This document shows, piece by piece, positions 1 to 8,435 of a stretch of 59,412 nucleotides of DNA. Each line of letters starts with the position of its first letter. Within the stretch, counting starts at the first letter, position 1. Source of the stretch: Methylophaga sp. (GTDB lineage: Bacteria; Pseudomonadota; Gammaproteobacteria; Nitrosococcales; Methylophagaceae); NCBI GenBank assembly GCA_002733715.2, contig NVWQ02000011.1:1-59412 (forward strand), in the 5' to 3' direction. Position numbers and translations under genes: made by a program. The notes beneath the pieces are model-generated. The model worked only from the letters and a program-made list of their open reading frames with translations, was not told the origin of the DNA and ran no database searches.

Positions 1-167
1 ATAACGACGAAGATGCTAGCTTATCACCTTGCCCTACGGGAGTTCAACACGAATGCCAGCACTGCGTTACAATGCTTGAAAAGGACTAGTCATTTCCCGC
101 GCCTTGCGCCTTGTTCTGACATCCGTGTTGAGCTCTGAAACCTGCAGTTTCAATGGTTTTGGGTATA
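1..167. repeat. Fold-back intergenic repeat, family 1 (core a), left side cut by window
   Basis: The right terminus at 141-167 reads, on the minus strand, TATACCC followed by ACCATTGAAACTGCAGG, matching the left end of the copy at 7818. The core around 66-120 (GCTTGAAAAGGACTAGTCAT) matches the cores at 20304-20465 and 23285-23446. An inner inverted repeat (GAGTTCAACACG near 40 and CGTGTTGAGCTC near 123) makes the element self-complementary. The left terminal repeat is not recognisable, so it is either outside the window or diverged. Confidence 0.7.
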
Positions 168-194
168 ACTGGAATTAACCGAGGTTTGCTTGAA

Positions 195-881
195 ATGGAA
201 ATTATACCTGTCATTGATATTATGGGGGGAAAGGTTGTTCATGCTAGCGGCGGTGATCGTAATCTTTATCCCGCTTTACAATCAATAATAACGAGCAGTA
301 GTGATCCACAGCAAGTTGTTAGAGATTTACTTGCTTGGCATCCATTCGACACTTTGTATATTGCCGATTTAGATATGATAGAAAATGGCGGCGATAATCA
401 TGTTCTTTATCGCTCGTTGGTGGATGCTTTTCCAGATGTGAATTTTTGGATTGATGCGGGAATAAAAAATTATGAAGGCTGGTTGGGATTTAGAGATTAT
501 TCGACTATCTATCCTGTGATCGGAAGTGAAACCCTGCATGATAGTGAGTGGTTACTTAGTCATAAAGTAAGTAATATGACTATCTTGTCATTAGACTTCA
601 AGAATGGACGGTATCTTGGTGAGCAAAATTTATTAGAACACTCTGAGCGCTGGACGGAACAGCTTATTGTGATGGAGCTTGATAATGTTGGTGAGCGATC
701 AGGGCCGAATATAGAACATCTATTAGCATTACAGAAACAGGCAGTACATAGTCAATTAATCGCAGCAGGTGGAATAAGAAACAAGCATGATTTAATGCGT
801 TTAGCGGAGAAGGGGATAAAACACGCTTTAGTTGCCAGCGCATTGCATGATGGCTCTCTTAGTAAGAACGATCTAAAGTAA
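195..881 (+). CDS. HisA/HisF-family TIM-barrel protein of the methanopterin C1 gene neighbourhood
   Basis: The 228-residue product is a (beta/alpha)8 barrel related to the histidine enzyme HisA. It keeps an N-terminal Asp in PVIDIMGGKVV (Asp8), a second Asp in SLDFKNG and a C-terminal phosphate-binding AAGGIRN. Homologues sit beside fae and mch in many organisms with the H4MPT pathway and resemble the hisAF-related group of archaea. No histidine genes are near, so a role in C1 cofactor metabolism is more likely than histidine synthesis; the reaction is unknown to me. The start at 195 is preferred over an ATG at 153 because it has GAGG at 181-184 and because the earlier ATG lies inside the repeat that ends at 167. 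It converges on fae across a shared terminator. Confidence 0.75.
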   Translation: MEIIPVIDIMGGKVVHASGGDRNLYPALQSIITSSSDPQQVVRDLLAWHPFDTLYIADLDMIENGGDNHVLYRSLVDAFPDVNFWIDAGIKNYEGWLGFRDYSTIYPVIGSETLHDSEWLLSHKVSNMTILSLDFKNGRYLGEQNLLEHSERWTEQLIVMELDNVGERSGPNIEHLLALQKQAVHSQLIAAGGIRNKHDLMRLAEKGIKHALVASALHDGSLSKNDLK

Positions 882-891
882 CAGACAAAAA

Positions 892-925
892 AATACCGCT
901 CTTCCATAATAGAAAGAGCGGTATT
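892..925. terminator. Bidirectional intrinsic terminator between the HisA-like gene and fae
   Basis: A perfect 12-bp stem, AATACCGCTCTT at 892-903 pairing with AAGAGCGGTATT at 914-925, has a 10-base loop. It is followed by a T-rich tract on the plus strand and by an A run (T run on the minus strand) at 887-893, so it can end transcription from both converging genes. Confidence 0.85.
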
Positions 926-944
926 CTTATTTTTACACTAAAGC

Positions 945-1463
945 TTAGTTAGCAGCGAAAGGATGCTCACTAGCTTTGTATTGCGCTACAACGTCAGCTG
1001 CGCTTGGCTCACGCGCTACAGCACGTTTGATTGATTCTTTAACTGCACGGTAATTCCAGTCTTGGATCTTCTGATCACTGTCCGCAGTTGGAGAGATGAA
1101 GACACCAACACAGATGAAGCAATCATCAGCTTCAGCCATTGGGATTGTGCCATCTTCAACACATTCAGCAACAGCCATGGCAACACCACGTTGTGCTGGG
1201 CCGAACATTTGAACGGCTTGTTTCATGTTTTTGATAGTAACTTTGTTAAACATTACTGTCGCTGGTTTAACCATTAAGTTAGGTGCAACAACGGCTAATA
1301 AACCGTTTACGCCTGCTTTTTGATCTGTCATAGTGCGACAAAATGCATCTTCTGCTGCGCTACCACGAGGGCCCATAAGTAAATCAATGTGAGCAACGTT
1401 GTCTAGGTCACCATCTTCAATTACTAAAGATTCACCTACTAATACACGATCGATAACTGCCAT
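945..1463 (-). CDS. fae: Formaldehyde-activating enzyme
   Basis: Fae condenses formaldehyde with tetrahydromethanopterin to give methylene-H4MPT, the cytoplasmic entry step of H4MPT-linked formaldehyde oxidation. The 172-residue product has the expected family length. It shows the conserved [17 protein letters not shown] stretch with the probable catalytic His25, then [18 protein letters not shown] and [14 protein letters not shown], and ends in HPFAAN as in methylotroph Fae proteins. The open frame extends 22 codons upstream, but the ATG at 1463 aligns with the family start and has AGGAA upstream. A 145-base gap to the CitG-like gene allows a separate promoter, which fits the high expression usual for fae. 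Confidence 0.97.
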   Translation of the reverse strand: MAVIDRVLVGESLVIEDGDLDNVAHIDLLMGPRGSAAEDAFCRTMTDQKAGVNGLLAVVAPNLMVKPATVMFNKVTIKNMKQAVQMFGPAQRGVAMAVAECVEDGTIPMAEADDCFICVGVFISPTADSDQKIQDWNYRAVKESIKRAVAREPSAADVVAQYKASEHPFAAN

Positions 1464-1566
1464 AGTCTTAATTCCTGTTCCAAAAAATATTAATAAAAAA
1501 CTCAAATTTTCCTCTTTACAAAGTTGCAAAGAGCGTATACGTATTCAAGGAACGTATGACCTGCTC

Positions 1567-1597
1567 AGCACATTTTGCGGCAAACCGCATCGGTGCT
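1567..1597 (-). other. Stem-loop in the fae leader region
   Basis: Between the CitG-like gene and fae, an outer stem AGCAC/GTGCT (1567-1571 with 1593-1597) encloses an inner GCGG/CCGC hairpin. No T run follows, so it is not a standard terminator. It could be an mRNA processing or stability element that separates fae output from the upstream genes; this is inference. Confidence 0.35.
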
Positions 1598-1608
1598 AAA
1601 ATTCTGTT

Positions 1609-2457
1609 TTAAGATAACTTTTGTTGAAATGCGTAAACTAACAATGTCGCTGCGGTCAAATCTGCAGTCGTGCCAGGGTTTAGTTTTGCCTTCTTCAATT
1701 TATTATCCCATGTAATGACTTCAACCTTGCTATCGCTCAAATTATTGTTTTCTTTAATTTTTTTAATTAAAGAATGAGCGCTAGTAGATACTTTTTCTGA
1801 AACCGCCCGTCCTTTTTTACGGGAAATTAGCGTGTCAGGAATCATCGATAGCGTAATAAGATACGCGAAAGTAGTGGCCCATTCAACTGTTTCCCCACAA
1901 TTTATTGCTTTTGTCAAATTGGGCAATCCAATGCACCATATTGCATCATAATTATTGATGTATTGTCTGGCGATTGTGTCACGTTTTTCTGCCAGTTCCA
2001 TCGCTTGTTTTAAAGTGATAGTCGGTGATGATTGAATATCGTGTTCTTCGACTTCTCCCATACCACCAGCTTCTGCCAAGCGAATCGCTTGATAACATTT
2101 GTCTGCATCATCAATAGTGAGCTCTTCTAACACTTGTTCTAGAGCATGATGAAGTTGCTCAAATGTTCGGCATTGGTGCATTGCCTTGCATAGTGGTGCA
2201 AATAATAAAACGATGCCTAGGTTGGTATTGCAGTTGACGACGTCACGCGTTGCGCGGATTGATTGTAAAATAAGGTTGCCGACAGAGAGCTCTTTTTTAG
2301 CCATAACCGGGGCGATAGCATGAGCACTTTTTATGAAATCTTCGATTTCCATTTCATGGTTACCACTAAAACTATTCACATTACCGGGTTTGGGTGCTGA
2401 GACCTCTTGTTGGCATGCCCAGGATACACATTCTTGGATTTGTTCTGCTGTCAGCAT
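1609..2457 (-). CDS. CitG-like (triphosphoribosyl-dephospho-CoA synthase family) protein of the H4MPT cluster
   Basis: This 282-residue protein belongs to the CitG/MdcB family, which in its classical members transfers a ribosyl phosphate unit to dephospho-CoA. Visible family signatures are SAPKPGNVNSFSG near residue 20 and NCNTNLGIVLLFAPL near residue 76. Homologues are conserved in methylotroph clusters with mch and fae (the orf5/orf7 group of Methylobacterium extorquens), where they are thought to serve methanopterin or methylofuran cofactor synthesis. The start codon overlaps the end of the upstream ATP-grasp gene by 7 bases, indicating translational coupling. No citrate or malonate lyase genes lie near, which argues against the classical role. 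The exact substrate is not known from the sequence. Confidence 0.85.
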   Translation of the reverse strand: MLTAEQIQECVSWACQQEVSAPKPGNVNSFSGNHEMEIEDFIKSAHAIAPVMAKKELSVGNLILQSIRATRDVVNCNTNLGIVLLFAPLCKAMHQCRTFEQLHHALEQVLEELTIDDADKCYQAIRLAEAGGMGEVEEHDIQSSPTITLKQAMELAEKRDTIARQYINNYDAIWCIGLPNLTKAINCGETVEWATTFAYLITLSMIPDTLISRKKGRAVSEKVSTSAHSLIKKIKENNNLSDSKVEVITWDNKLKKAKLNPGTTADLTAATLLVYAFQQKLS

Positions 2458-3362
2458 GTCATTGTTCGTGGGGTCGTAATGCGCTTAGCTAATGCCTGGG
2501 CTAAATAGGTGGCGGCATTAATGCCTGTGGCTTGGTATAAACCTTTCCATGCGGGTACACTATTCACTTCTAGCACGGTATAACTACCATCTTGCTGGCG
2601 GATTAAATCAACACCCGCATAATCAGCTTGTACGGCCTGTGTCGCTTTAATAGCGAGCTGTTCCATTTCAGGAGTGACAGTGGTAGTAAAGCATTCTGCA
2701 CCTTGGGCAAAATTTGTGATCCAGTGCTGCGAGCGACGTGACATGGCAGCGCAGACTTGACCATCAATCACCATTAAACGCCAATCTTGCCAGTGTTCAG
2801 GTTCAAAGGGTTCAATATACTCTTGCATATAAAAAGCATCGCCCACGGCTTGAATTTGATCGAACTGTTCAAGCGTAGAAATTTTCTCAATACCTTTTCC
2901 CATGCAACCAAATAAAGGTTTGATAACTAGCATCATATTTTTCTTAAACTGTGCGGTGGCAATGTCTCTAGCATGTTTTGAGTTTTCACATGCCCATGTT
3001 TTGGGGGTATTCAATCCCGCAAGATGAAGTCGAAGTGAAGTGCGGGCTTTATCAACGGTATGTTCAATTGCGCTGGCAGGGTTGAATACTGGCACATTGA
3101 GTTCAGCTAAGGTATGTAAGATATCCATTCGAAGTGTTATTTGTTCAAGACTGCCGGGGGCAATGCCACGTACCATGGCAGCACCGGGCAATTGGTTTTC
3201 AAAGCCAGGAATGAACATTCCTGTCGGAGAATCAAGATCAATGACACAATCAGCTAAATCAGTTAGCACAGCTGTGATGCCAAGTAACTGTAAAGCATTC
3301 ACTAACTGTTCGCTATGCCAGCCATGGGTATCATTGAAAATAACTATCGTAGGAGAAGACAT
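2451..3362 (-). CDS. ATP-grasp ligase of the H4MPT cluster (RimK-like)
   Basis: The 303-residue product has an ATP-grasp fold: a nucleotide-binding loop in KPLFGCMGKGI (about residues 148-158), a substrate/ATP segment EYIEPFEPEHWQDWRLMVI, and the Mg-binding LEVNSVPAWKGL near residue 270. The fold is that of RimK and of the glutamate ligases that modify tetrahydromethanopterin in archaea (MptN). Related genes accompany mch and fae in methylotrophs, so an amino-acid ligation step in C1-carrier synthesis is the best inference. It is sandwiched between mch (57 bases upstream) and the CitG-like gene (7-base overlap). Here the ATP-grasp gene comes directly after mch. Confidence 0.85.
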   Translation of the reverse strand: MSSPTIVIFNDTHGWHSEQLVNALQLLGITAVLTDLADCVIDLDSPTGMFIPGFENQLPGAAMVRGIAPGSLEQITLRMDILHTLAELNVPVFNPASAIEHTVDKARTSLRLHLAGLNTPKTWACENSKHARDIATAQFKKNMMLVIKPLFGCMGKGIEKISTLEQFDQIQAVGDAFYMQEYIEPFEPEHWQDWRLMVIDGQVCAAMSRRSQHWITNFAQGAECFTTTVTPEMEQLAIKATQAVQADYAGVDLIRQQDGSYTVLEVNSVPAWKGLYQATGINAATYLAQALAKRITTPRTMTC

Positions 3363-3419
3363 TTAGGTGCTTTTCTTTAGGAGCGGAGTATCATTTCGTT
3401 ACTTCATAAAAGGAATAAT

Positions 3420-4391
3420 CTAAAGCCCAAATGAAGTAGTCAACAACTCTTTATTCAGCTCACCAGCAGTAAAGCTCTTTCCAGTATTAGCATTGGTCAC
3501 CGTTACTTTAGCGGGGCTAAATAGCATGGGATCAACTTTAAAGAAGTCAAAATCATAGGATTTAAATATTTCGCCAAAGGGACGACCGTAGTCTGATGAG
3601 GTGTTGCTTGGTAGTTTCTCAGCGAGATCTTGTGCTTCATCATCGGTAGCATCGACAAATAGATGTACCATACCGCCATAAAGAATAGCGTCGTTTGTAC
3701 GGCCCATACCGGTCATAAAATCACCACCTGGCGGTGAAACTGGCGTCACGCCAAAACCATCAATGATTTTATCCATAGGGAAGTGTAAGGTATGCGCTTT
3801 GTGCATGGCGACTTCTAATACGCGAATAGCAATTTGCATCACACCTGCTAGGCTTGATGTGGGCGTGAGAATGAAGGTTAAGTCTTCTGGTTTAATACCA
3901 CAATCTTTTGCCACTTTTTCAGCAATTTCGATCGGTGGGAATTTATCTGTTTCTAATACGATGACTGTTTTATCAGCTTTATCTTTGTAACCAAATTCTT
4001 TTAATACTTCTTCTTTGCCTGCTAATGCACGACCGGGGCCTGAGCCTAGTGCGAAGAATTTTTCGTGAGATAAGCTCCAGCCAGCATATTGGCTACCGAG
4101 ACAGCTTAATACGGGGGTTTTAGCGTGCACATTGACTGACCAAGGCCAGTTATCAAAACCACTATTTGTCCCCATCGTAATTGTAGCTAAGCCTCCCATG
4201 CATATTTCACCAATTAAGCGGCCGGCCTCTAAACCACCAGTACAGTTAATACCCGCATCAATAATACGCGTACCGTTACTTAATGCACTGATTTCAAGTT
4301 GCAGTGATTGCGCATTAGCCACAAGGCTGTCAACTAAAGGTTGGCAAGTAGCATTGACGCTAGTCCAGTTAGCAGAGATAGAATCGCCCAT
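3420..4391 (-). CDS. mch: Methenyltetrahydromethanopterin cyclohydrolase
   Basis: Mch hydrolyses methenyl-H4MPT to formyl-H4MPT in the cytoplasm, the middle step of H4MPT-linked oxidation of formaldehyde to formate. At 323 residues it matches the family length. Conserved stretches include [19 protein letters not shown] near the N-terminus, [20 protein letters not shown], the [14 protein letters not shown] loop, and [19 protein letters not shown]. It lies 50 bases downstream of cca and upstream of the ATP-grasp gene, so it probably heads or sits inside the C1 transcription unit. The methylene-H4MPT dehydrogenase and the formyltransferase/hydrolase complex are not in the window and must be encoded elsewhere. 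Confidence 0.97.
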   Translation of the reverse strand: MGDSISANWTSVNATCQPLVDSLVANAQSLQLEISALSNGTRIIDAGINCTGGLEAGRLIGEICMGGLATITMGTNSGFDNWPWSVNVHAKTPVLSCLGSQYAGWSLSHEKFFALGSGPGRALAGKEEVLKEFGYKDKADKTVIVLETDKFPPIEIAEKVAKDCGIKPEDLTFILTPTSSLAGVMQIAIRVLEVAMHKAHTLHFPMDKIIDGFGVTPVSPPGGDFMTGMGRTNDAILYGGMVHLFVDATDDEAQDLAEKLPSNTSSDYGRPFGEIFKSYDFDFFKVDPMLFSPAKVTVTNANTGKSFTAGELNKELLTTSFGL

Positions 4392-4441
4392 AAAAGTGTC
4401 TCAATATTATTTAATAATTAGGAGGAAGTATACGTTATGTA

Positions 4442-5668
4442 TTATTGCTTGTAATCAGCTTTTTCCCTAACCGTTGCTATTACTTTGATACGTGCTTTTC
4501 GCATGGCTTCTGCTATGGCTACGCCTTCTAATCCTTGCTCAATAAATTGCTTCGCGGTAATTGCTTGTACGGCTGAAAAATAGTGCCTGAATGCTTCAAC
4601 AGTAGGTACAGGCAAATCTTCATAACCTGTACGTCCACGGCTATCGGCTTCGGCCGCTAATAAATATTGTTCGAAACGTTCGGGTCGACGAAATGAATCA
4701 AGTGCTTCGATTACTCTTAAAATGGTTGCGGGTTTCATTTCAAATAGACGGTGAACATGAGTATGGTATTCCGCCACATTTAAAGCCAAAGATTCAAACT
4801 CTTTTGGCACCCGAAGCCGTTGGCATAGTGCCTTGGTCAGCTTGATACTGCGTTCTTCATGACCATAATGATGGGGAAGAATGTCGGCAGGTGTTGTGCC
4901 TTTTCCTAGGTCATGGCAAAGTGCGGCAAAACGAACTGCAATGTCATCACTAAGCTTAGCCGCTTGATCAATTACCATCATCACATGAATGCCGGTATCA
5001 ACTTCGGGATGCCATTTCTTAACTTGCGGCACACCAAAAAGGCGATCGATATCAGGAAATAAGGTTTTTAATGCACCAGTATCTCGAAGTGTCATAAAAA
5101 ATAGTGAGGGCTGTTTAGTTGCTAATGCTTTGGCTAATTCTTGCCAAACCCGTTCTGGTACAAGATGATCCAGTTCTTTGTTTGCCACCATTTGATGAAT
5201 AAGTTGCTTGGTTTCATCGGCAATGGTGAAGTCAAAACGCGCCGCAAATCGGGCAATGCGTAATACGCGAACGGGATCTTCAATAAAGGCGGGTGATACA
5301 TGGCGTAGTATTTTGTCTTTAAGATCTTGTTGGCCATTAAAGGGATCGATTAAGGTGCCATTTTCTGCTTGGGCTATCGCATTAATCGTGAGATCGCGGC
5401 GCTCAAGATCTTGTTCTAATGTTACGTCAGGTGCGGCATAAACAGTAAAGCCTTTGTAGCCTTTTCCTGATTTACGCTCGGTGCGGGCAAGGGCATATTC
5501 TTCATGTGTTTTAGGGTGCAGAAAAACGGGGAAGTCTTTTCCCACGGGCTGGTAGCCTTGCGCTAACATTTCTTCAGGTGAACTGCCGACCACAACCCAA
5601 TCTCGATCTTTAATCGCTAAACCAAGTAGGTGATCGCGGACTCCACCGCCGACAAGATATGTTTCCAT
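4442..5668 (-). CDS. cca: Multifunctional CCA-adding enzyme (tRNA nucleotidyltransferase with HD domain)
   Basis: Cca builds or repairs the 3' CCA end of tRNAs. The 408-residue product is nearly the size of the enterobacterial enzyme. The nucleotidyltransferase head shows VGGGVRDHLLG and KDRDWVVVG with the catalytic acidic residues, the ERRDLTINAIA motif, and the EDPVRVLRIARFAARF helix. A C-terminal HD phosphohydrolase domain is marked by HVMMVIDQAAKLSDD and ALCHDLGKGTTP, as in the class with added phosphatase activity. It follows slt after a 164-base gap with a long inverted repeat and precedes mch by 50 bases. Confidence 0.96.
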   Translation of the reverse strand: METYLVGGGVRDHLLGLAIKDRDWVVVGSSPEEMLAQGYQPVGKDFPVFLHPKTHEEYALARTERKSGKGYKGFTVYAAPDVTLEQDLERRDLTINAIAQAENGTLIDPFNGQQDLKDKILRHVSPAFIEDPVRVLRIARFAARFDFTIADETKQLIHQMVANKELDHLVPERVWQELAKALATKQPSLFFMTLRDTGALKTLFPDIDRLFGVPQVKKWHPEVDTGIHVMMVIDQAAKLSDDIAVRFAALCHDLGKGTTPADILPHHYGHEERSIKLTKALCQRLRVPKEFESLALNVAEYHTHVHRLFEMKPATILRVIEALDSFRRPERFEQYLLAAEADSRGRTGYEDLPVPTVEAFRHYFSAVQAITAKQFIEQGLEGVAIAEAMRKARIKVIATVREKADYKQ

Positions 5669-5722
5669 GTTAAAGGAGCCTCTAATTAAGTCTGGTTGAA
5701 TTTAGACTGAGATGAAATGGTA

Positions 5723-5785
5723 CCAAACTTCTTCGAAAATCGCTGTAATAGTTGTTCTCTTGCGGCGATTTTCGAAGAAGTTTGG
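5723..5785. repeat. Perfect 21-bp inverted repeat (long hairpin) between slt and cca
   Basis: The arms at 5723-5743 and 5765-5785 are perfect reverse complements, each with a central TTCGAA, and are separated by 21 bases. No T run follows on either side, so it is not an obvious intrinsic terminator. It may be an RNA-stability hairpin or a solitary REP-type element. Confidence 0.75.
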
Positions 5786-5832
5786 GGCTATTTCAGCCAG
5801 CATAAAACAATCATGACTTGATCTGAGTCTCC

Positions 5833-7776
5833 TTAAGGCTTTTTAGGATCTATTGCAGGCATTCGCTTATGCAGCGGTGTAATAGGACGTTTGAGCTGAT
5901 GTTCAAAAATAGCGGCATAGCTGAGCACATTACTAGTATATTTTCTGGTTTCGTTGAAGGGGATATTTTCAATCCAAATATCGGCCGCCAGTTGTTTTTT
6001 TGGTAACCATTTTTTAACACGATGCGGTCCGGCATTATATGAGGCGGTTGCTAACACGGGATTATATTGATTGTCGTTATACATCTTGCTTAAGTATGCA
6101 CTGCCAAGTTGTATGTTTCTATTTGAATTTAGAAGCTCAGATTGTTTTTTCAGTGGTTGTTTAATAAGCTTAGCAATTAACGTTGCTGTTTTAGGCATCA
6201 GTTGCATTAAGCCCGATGCACCAACACGCGAGCGTGCATGCGCGTTAAAAGCACTTTCTTGACGAATAACACCTAGCAACCATGCCGGATCAAGGTTATT
6301 TTTTTTCCCTTCTTTTAATACAGCTGACTTATAAACAACGGGGAAGCGTAAATCTAATGCATCCCAATATTTTGCTTTACCTAATAAGGCAATTGTTTGG
6401 TTATGCCAGCTCCATCGATGCGTCAATGTTGCAATGAGTTGGAGTTCTCGTGATGTGCGTGTTTGTATGAGCTTATAGGCTTGTCTGCGTGCTTCAAGAG
6501 TCATATTCAGTGCATAAAACTCTTTAAGCCGTAGAATTGCAGGTTGCTGGGAAATAATATCAAGTCCTGCCTCTGTTGAGATAATAGGATTGTGATTCAT
6601 TTGATAAGGTAAGCTAAGCTTGTCAGCCGCCAGAAAAGCATAATAATCGCGTTGCATAATGATGCCTTGGTAAGTTGAATCTGCGGCAGCTTTATCGCCC
6701 AGTTCTTCTTGACTACGCCCTAACCAATATTGCCAACGGGTTGATTGTTTATCATCATAATTTAAACTAGAAATAGCACGTTGTACGCCAGGCCAATCTT
6801 GTTGCCACAATGCGGCGCGAGCCCGCCATGGCTGGGCTGGAGCATCACCATAAAACTCTAGCGTTCGATCTTCACGGCTTAATGCGGCGCGCTTGCCGAT
6901 AGAACTTTGAATACGATCTTTTTCCTGCTCACTGAAGCTATAGGCGGGAGCAATCCGCTGCCAAGATTGGTGGGCTTGGTTTGTTGATTTACGCGCTAGC
7001 CGTGCAATACCATGTTCAATAATATCGCGAGACATGGCGGTATCTTGGTTCAGAATATTAGACCTTGACGATGGCAATGCTCGAAGTGATGTGAGGGGAT
7101 TATTGTGCATTTTTTGCCAAGATAAAATCTCGGCTTTGGCTTGTGTGGCATCAGGCAGTGATTTTGCTAGATAAAGTGCGAGCGAATATTGATCTGCCAA
7201 TAGAGCAAGCTGGATCCGCTGGCGACGAAATTCATTTGTGAGAAGCCCTTTATCTTGCCAAAGTTTGAAAGCACTATTACAAGATGAGGGCAAGGATTTA
7301 GCCGATAACCACAACTCTGGCGTATCTTTAAGCGCTAGTTCGTGTTGATTTGTTGCAATAAGCGCTTGCAAACGAAGGCACTGCCTTGATACCGATTGTG
7401 GTGGATGGTAAATATCTAGAAATGTTTGCCACTGTTTTGTTTTAGCTAGTTTATCTAGCCAGGCACTACGAAGCCGTTCTGCATAAAAAGTATCTTTATT
7501 TTCGCTTAAAAACTGGATAATAGTTGCATTGCTTATTTGACTTAAGCGGTGGCGAAGATATAAATATTCTAGATAAGGTTGTAGCGGATAATCATTTAAT
7601 TGTGATTGCAGCGCATGGAAACGTGAAATTTGATTTGTTTCTAATGCATTTTTTGCTTGCTGAAATATTATGCGCTGCTTTGTTAGGGCGGTACTATTAG
7701 TCGTTGCGAAAGTAATTGTAGGGCTTAGATATAATAGATAGAGGCTACTCCAAAGTATCCATTTCAGTGCGGTCAT
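5833..7776 (-). CDS. slt: Soluble lytic murein transglycosylase (Slt70 family)
   Basis: The enzyme cleaves peptidoglycan in the periplasm to anhydro-muropeptides. The 647-residue precursor starts with a Sec signal peptide (hydrophobic about residues 5-24, cleavage near FATT). A long alpha-superhelical region with several WQ-type repeats follows (to about 470), then the C-terminal SLT domain. That domain has the catalytic Glu in VIRQESAFNAHARSRVGA, then GLMQLMPKTA and ASYNAGPHRVKKW. Length and domain order match Slt70. It lies alone on the minus strand between repeat-bearing gaps. Confidence 0.94.
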   Translation of the reverse strand: MTALKWILWSSLYLLYLSPTITFATTNSTALTKQRIIFQQAKNALETNQISRFHALQSQLNDYPLQPYLEYLYLRHRLSQISNATIIQFLSENKDTFYAERLRSAWLDKLAKTKQWQTFLDIYHPPQSVSRQCLRLQALIATNQHELALKDTPELWLSAKSLPSSCNSAFKLWQDKGLLTNEFRRQRIQLALLADQYSLALYLAKSLPDATQAKAEILSWQKMHNNPLTSLRALPSSRSNILNQDTAMSRDIIEHGIARLARKSTNQAHQSWQRIAPAYSFSEQEKDRIQSSIGKRAALSREDRTLEFYGDAPAQPWRARAALWQQDWPGVQRAISSLNYDDKQSTRWQYWLGRSQEELGDKAAADSTYQGIIMQRDYYAFLAADKLSLPYQMNHNPIISTEAGLDIISQQPAILRLKEFYALNMTLEARRQAYKLIQTRTSRELQLIATLTHRWSWHNQTIALLGKAKYWDALDLRFPVVYKSAVLKEGKKNNLDPAWLLGVIRQESAFNAHARSRVGASGLMQLMPKTATLIAKLIKQPLKKQSELLNSNRNIQLGSAYLSKMYNDNQYNPVLATASYNAGPHRVKKWLPKKQLAADIWIENIPFNETRKYTSNVLSYAAIFEHQLKRPITPLHKRMPAIDPKKP

Positions 7777-7817
7777 AATGTATTTGTGTTGTAAAAGAAG
7801 ATAGCGAGATCTTACAC

Positions 7818-7967
7818 TATACCCGTTATCATTGAAACTGCAGGTTTTCGCTCCCCCGTCACTCCCGCATGTGGTTAGTGGGAGTCTTGTTTATATTCAG
7901 ATTTCGGCTAAAATTCTGCCGGAATAACGAAGCGGTAAAGACTGCAAATTGATTTCACTTGGGTATA
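7818..7967. repeat. Fold-back intergenic repeat, family 1 (core b)
   Basis: The left terminus TATACCCGTTATCATTGAAA at 7818 and the right terminus ending GGGTATA at 7967 form imperfect terminal inverted repeats like those of the other family members. The interior (CGTCACTCCCGCATGTGGTT and onward) is unlike core a but matches the copy at 47751. The element ends 2 bases before the stop of the chpC-like gene. Confidence 0.75.
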
Positions 7968-7969
7968 TA

Positions 7970-8419
7970 TTAATTGAGTGCGGCTTCTATATTATCTAAG
8001 TTGGGAATATAGGCAATATTATTACCTATTTGAATCTGGCTGTGTAAATACTCAGAGTCCTCTGCATCTTCAATAGGTTGGAGTGCCGACTCAGTTAAAT
8101 GGATGAGTTGTGGTACGCCGTAGCATGGAAGACCATAAACACTTACACTGCTTGAATCGTTAATTCCTCGAATTACACAAAGCTTATTTGCATCGGTAGT
8201 ATTTGAAGGGTGATCTTGAACTAGCCCTTCAAGATCAATTACTGGGATTTTCCATGAATGCCATTCACACTGACCAACCCAATATTGGGGTTTTCCACTG
8301 ATTTTATCAAGAGTTGGCATTGGAATAACTTCAGCCAATGTTGTATTTGGTAGTAATAAATAATGTTGCTGTAACGGTATCAGCATGCATGGAATAAAGT
8401 CAGTGGATTGTTCGGACAT
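7970..8419 (-). CDS. CheW-like adaptor, ChpC-type
   Basis: The 149-residue product is a single CheW-like SH3-type domain, short for the family, with CMLIPLQQHYLLLPNTTLAE at the N-terminus and WHSWKIPVIDLEGLV in the middle. CheW proteins link receptors to the CheA-type kinase. It is the last gene of the Pil-Chp array, 16 bases after chpA, the position taken in Pseudomonas by accessory CheW ChpC. It probably tunes ChpA coupling. The methylesterase gene chpB, which sits in between in Pseudomonas, is absent. Confidence 0.75.
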   Translation of the reverse strand: MSEQSTDFIPCMLIPLQQHYLLLPNTTLAEVIPMPTLDKISGKPQYWVGQCEWHSWKIPVIDLEGLVQDHPSNTTDANKLCVIRGINDSSSVSVYGLPCYGVPQLIHLTESALQPIEDAEDSEYLHSQIQIGNNIAYIPNLDNIEAALN

Positions 8420-8435
8420 TTTATGATGTTCCTAT

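Noticed and set aside
153-194. Earlier ATG for the HisA-like protein
   Set aside because: It lies within the terminal repeat ending at 167, has no ribosome site, and adds residues absent from the family; the ATG at 195 has GAGG upstream.
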